64,000 nt of DNA. It comes from Stenotrophomonas sp. Iso1 (GTDB taxonomy: Bacteria > Pseudomonadota > Gammaproteobacteria > Xanthomonadales > Xanthomonadaceae). This document shows positions 63,590 to 64,000 of the stretch, piece by piece. The notes under the pieces are model-generated. The model had not been told where the DNA came from. It saw nothing but the letters and a program-made list of their open reading frames with translations, and ran no database searches. The position numbers and the translations under genes are program-made. Each line of letters begins with the position of its first letter. Position 1 is the first letter of the stretch. The stretch spans positions 1,948,488-2,012,487 of the forward strand of contig NZ_JAODBT010000001.1 of NCBI RefSeq assembly GCF_027497995.1, given 5' to 3'.

Positions 63590-63763
63590 TCAGCGAGCAG
63601 AGCTCCTATGCCATAAGCCAACTGCTCCGACCACCAACGGCAGGATGGCCAGCAGGAAAAAACAGACATCCCATCCCCCTTCGGCCACCAGCATGCCGAT
63701 GAGGCCGATGATGCTCAGGATCGCCATTGATGTGATCACGATGATCGCGCGCTTGCCGGTCAC
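63590..63763 (-). CDS. Small two-helix membrane protein after the PepSY gene
   Basis: A 57-residue protein starting at GTG 63763, which overlaps the stop of the PepSY gene (GTGA). Two hydrophobic helices are visible: AIIVITSMAILSIIGLIGML and VCFFLLAILPLVVGAVGLW. Small helical proteins of this kind follow PepSY/PiuB-type reductase genes in iron-uptake loci of xanthomonads. Any role, such as assembly or stability of the PepSY protein, is inferred from context only. Confidence 0.6.
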   Translation of the reverse strand: MTGKRAIIVITSMAILSIIGLIGMLVAEGGWDVCFFLLAILPLVVGAVGLWHRSSAR

Positions 63764-64000
63764 GAAATCACCTCGCCAACGTTGCTGCGCACTTTGCGCT
63801 TGCGTCGGCGGTCCCACCACAGCCATGTACCGTTGATTGTGATGAACAACGTCAGCCAAGTACATGCGGTCCACAATATTTTCAAGGGCATACCGCCGTA
63901 ATCACCGAAGTGCAGCGGTTCGGACAAGGTGATTGCCTTCAGGTACCACGGCAGTTCGGTAGTCCCCGCTACCTCGCCATTGGCAGCATCCACCAGCACC
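63760..64000 (-). CDS. PepSY-associated membrane protein, C-terminal part (runs off window)
   Basis: About 80 codons at the C-terminal end of a PepSY_TM-type protein. LPWYLKAITLSEPLHFGDYGGMPLKILWTACTWLTLFITINGTWLWWDRRRKRK contains the conserved EPLHFGDYGG loop and the final transmembrane helix followed by WWxRR. Proteins of this family (PiuB-like) are inner-membrane siderophore-iron reductases or electron-transfer partners of TonB receptors. The start is outside the window. It is coupled to the small membrane protein downstream. Confidence 0.85.
   Translation of the reverse strand, partial: VLVDAANGEVAGTTELPWYLKAITLSEPLHFGDYGGMPLKILWTACTWLTLFITINGTWLWWDRRRKRKVRSNVGEVIS

Noticed and set aside
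1..64000. CRISPR array, tRNA or rRNA genes, prophage
   Set aside because: No spaced direct repeats, no tRNA-like cloverleaf sequence, no ribosomal RNA and no phage structural genes were seen on reading the window.

Overview
The window is high-GC gammaproteobacterial DNA that most resembles a Xanthomonadaceae/Lysobacteraceae genome, probably Stenotrophomonas or a close relative. The support is the many TonB-dependent receptors, a lexA-imuA-imuB-dnaE2 mutagenesis cassette, a MoaC-MoaB fusion, a CUT-like sugar locus and inverted REP repeats of the GTAGGAGCGGC type. No taxonomic search was possible, so the genus is an inference.

Layout. (1) 1-6.0 kb is an anaerobic-growth block. On the minus strand lie nadA (partial), a chorismate mutase-UbiT fusion, a polytopic membrane protein and a DUF2249 protein. 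On the plus strand lies a class III ribonucleotide reductase whose glycyl-radical domain is a separate 63-residue protein, followed by its activase. FNR-type boxes sit before each transcription unit. (2) 6.4-9.6 kb is a divergent AraC regulator/TonB receptor pair. (3) 10.0-15.9 kb is the SOS mutasome operon lexA-imuA-imuB-dnaE2, with a perfect palindromic operator across the first start codon. (4) 16.0-17.3 kb holds a REP pair and three small uncharacterised genes. (5) 17.4-37.1 kb is a nitrate-respiration island: moaA-moaCB-moeA-moaD-moaE-mobA-orf for molybdopterin, narK-narGHJI-ppiC-narK for nitrate import and reduction, a HemN-like protein without radical-SAM cysteines, fnr and modABC. Nearly all genes overlap or abut, and FNR boxes precede moaA, narK and the hemN-like gene. 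(6) 37.3-47.5 kb is an amino-sugar or chitin-oligosaccharide locus: GH20 hexosaminidase, TonB receptor, MFS permease, PfkB kinase, ROK repressor and GH9 enzyme. (7) 47.6-60.3 kb is mixed: a chemoreceptor, a decayed molybdate-binding TOBE gene, a nucleotidyltransferase, a zinc-protease-like protein, a secreted tandem OsmC protein, two TonB receptors (one ZnuD-like with a Zur-type box) and a hypothetical gene. (8) 60.5-64 kb is a scarred region: an orphan response regulator, a second one with a truncated effector domain, an IS3-family remnant with a mutated catalytic residue, a coding remnant with an orphan terminator, and the end of a PepSY membrane protein.

How it fits together. FNR, encoded at 34.2 kb, probably controls blocks 1 and 5 under oxygen limitation. 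Deoxynucleotides come from NrdD/NrdG, quinone from the UbiT pathway and NAD from NadA. Molybdenum is imported by ModABC and built into Moco by the Moa/Moe/Mob proteins for NarG, while the NarK proteins move nitrate and nitrite. There are no nitrite, nitric oxide or nitrous oxide reductase genes here, so the window supports nitrate-to-nitrite respiration only. The most unusual items are the split anaerobic ribonucleotide reductase, the chorismate mutase-UbiT fusion, and the HemN-like pseudoenzyme inside the nar-fnr block.
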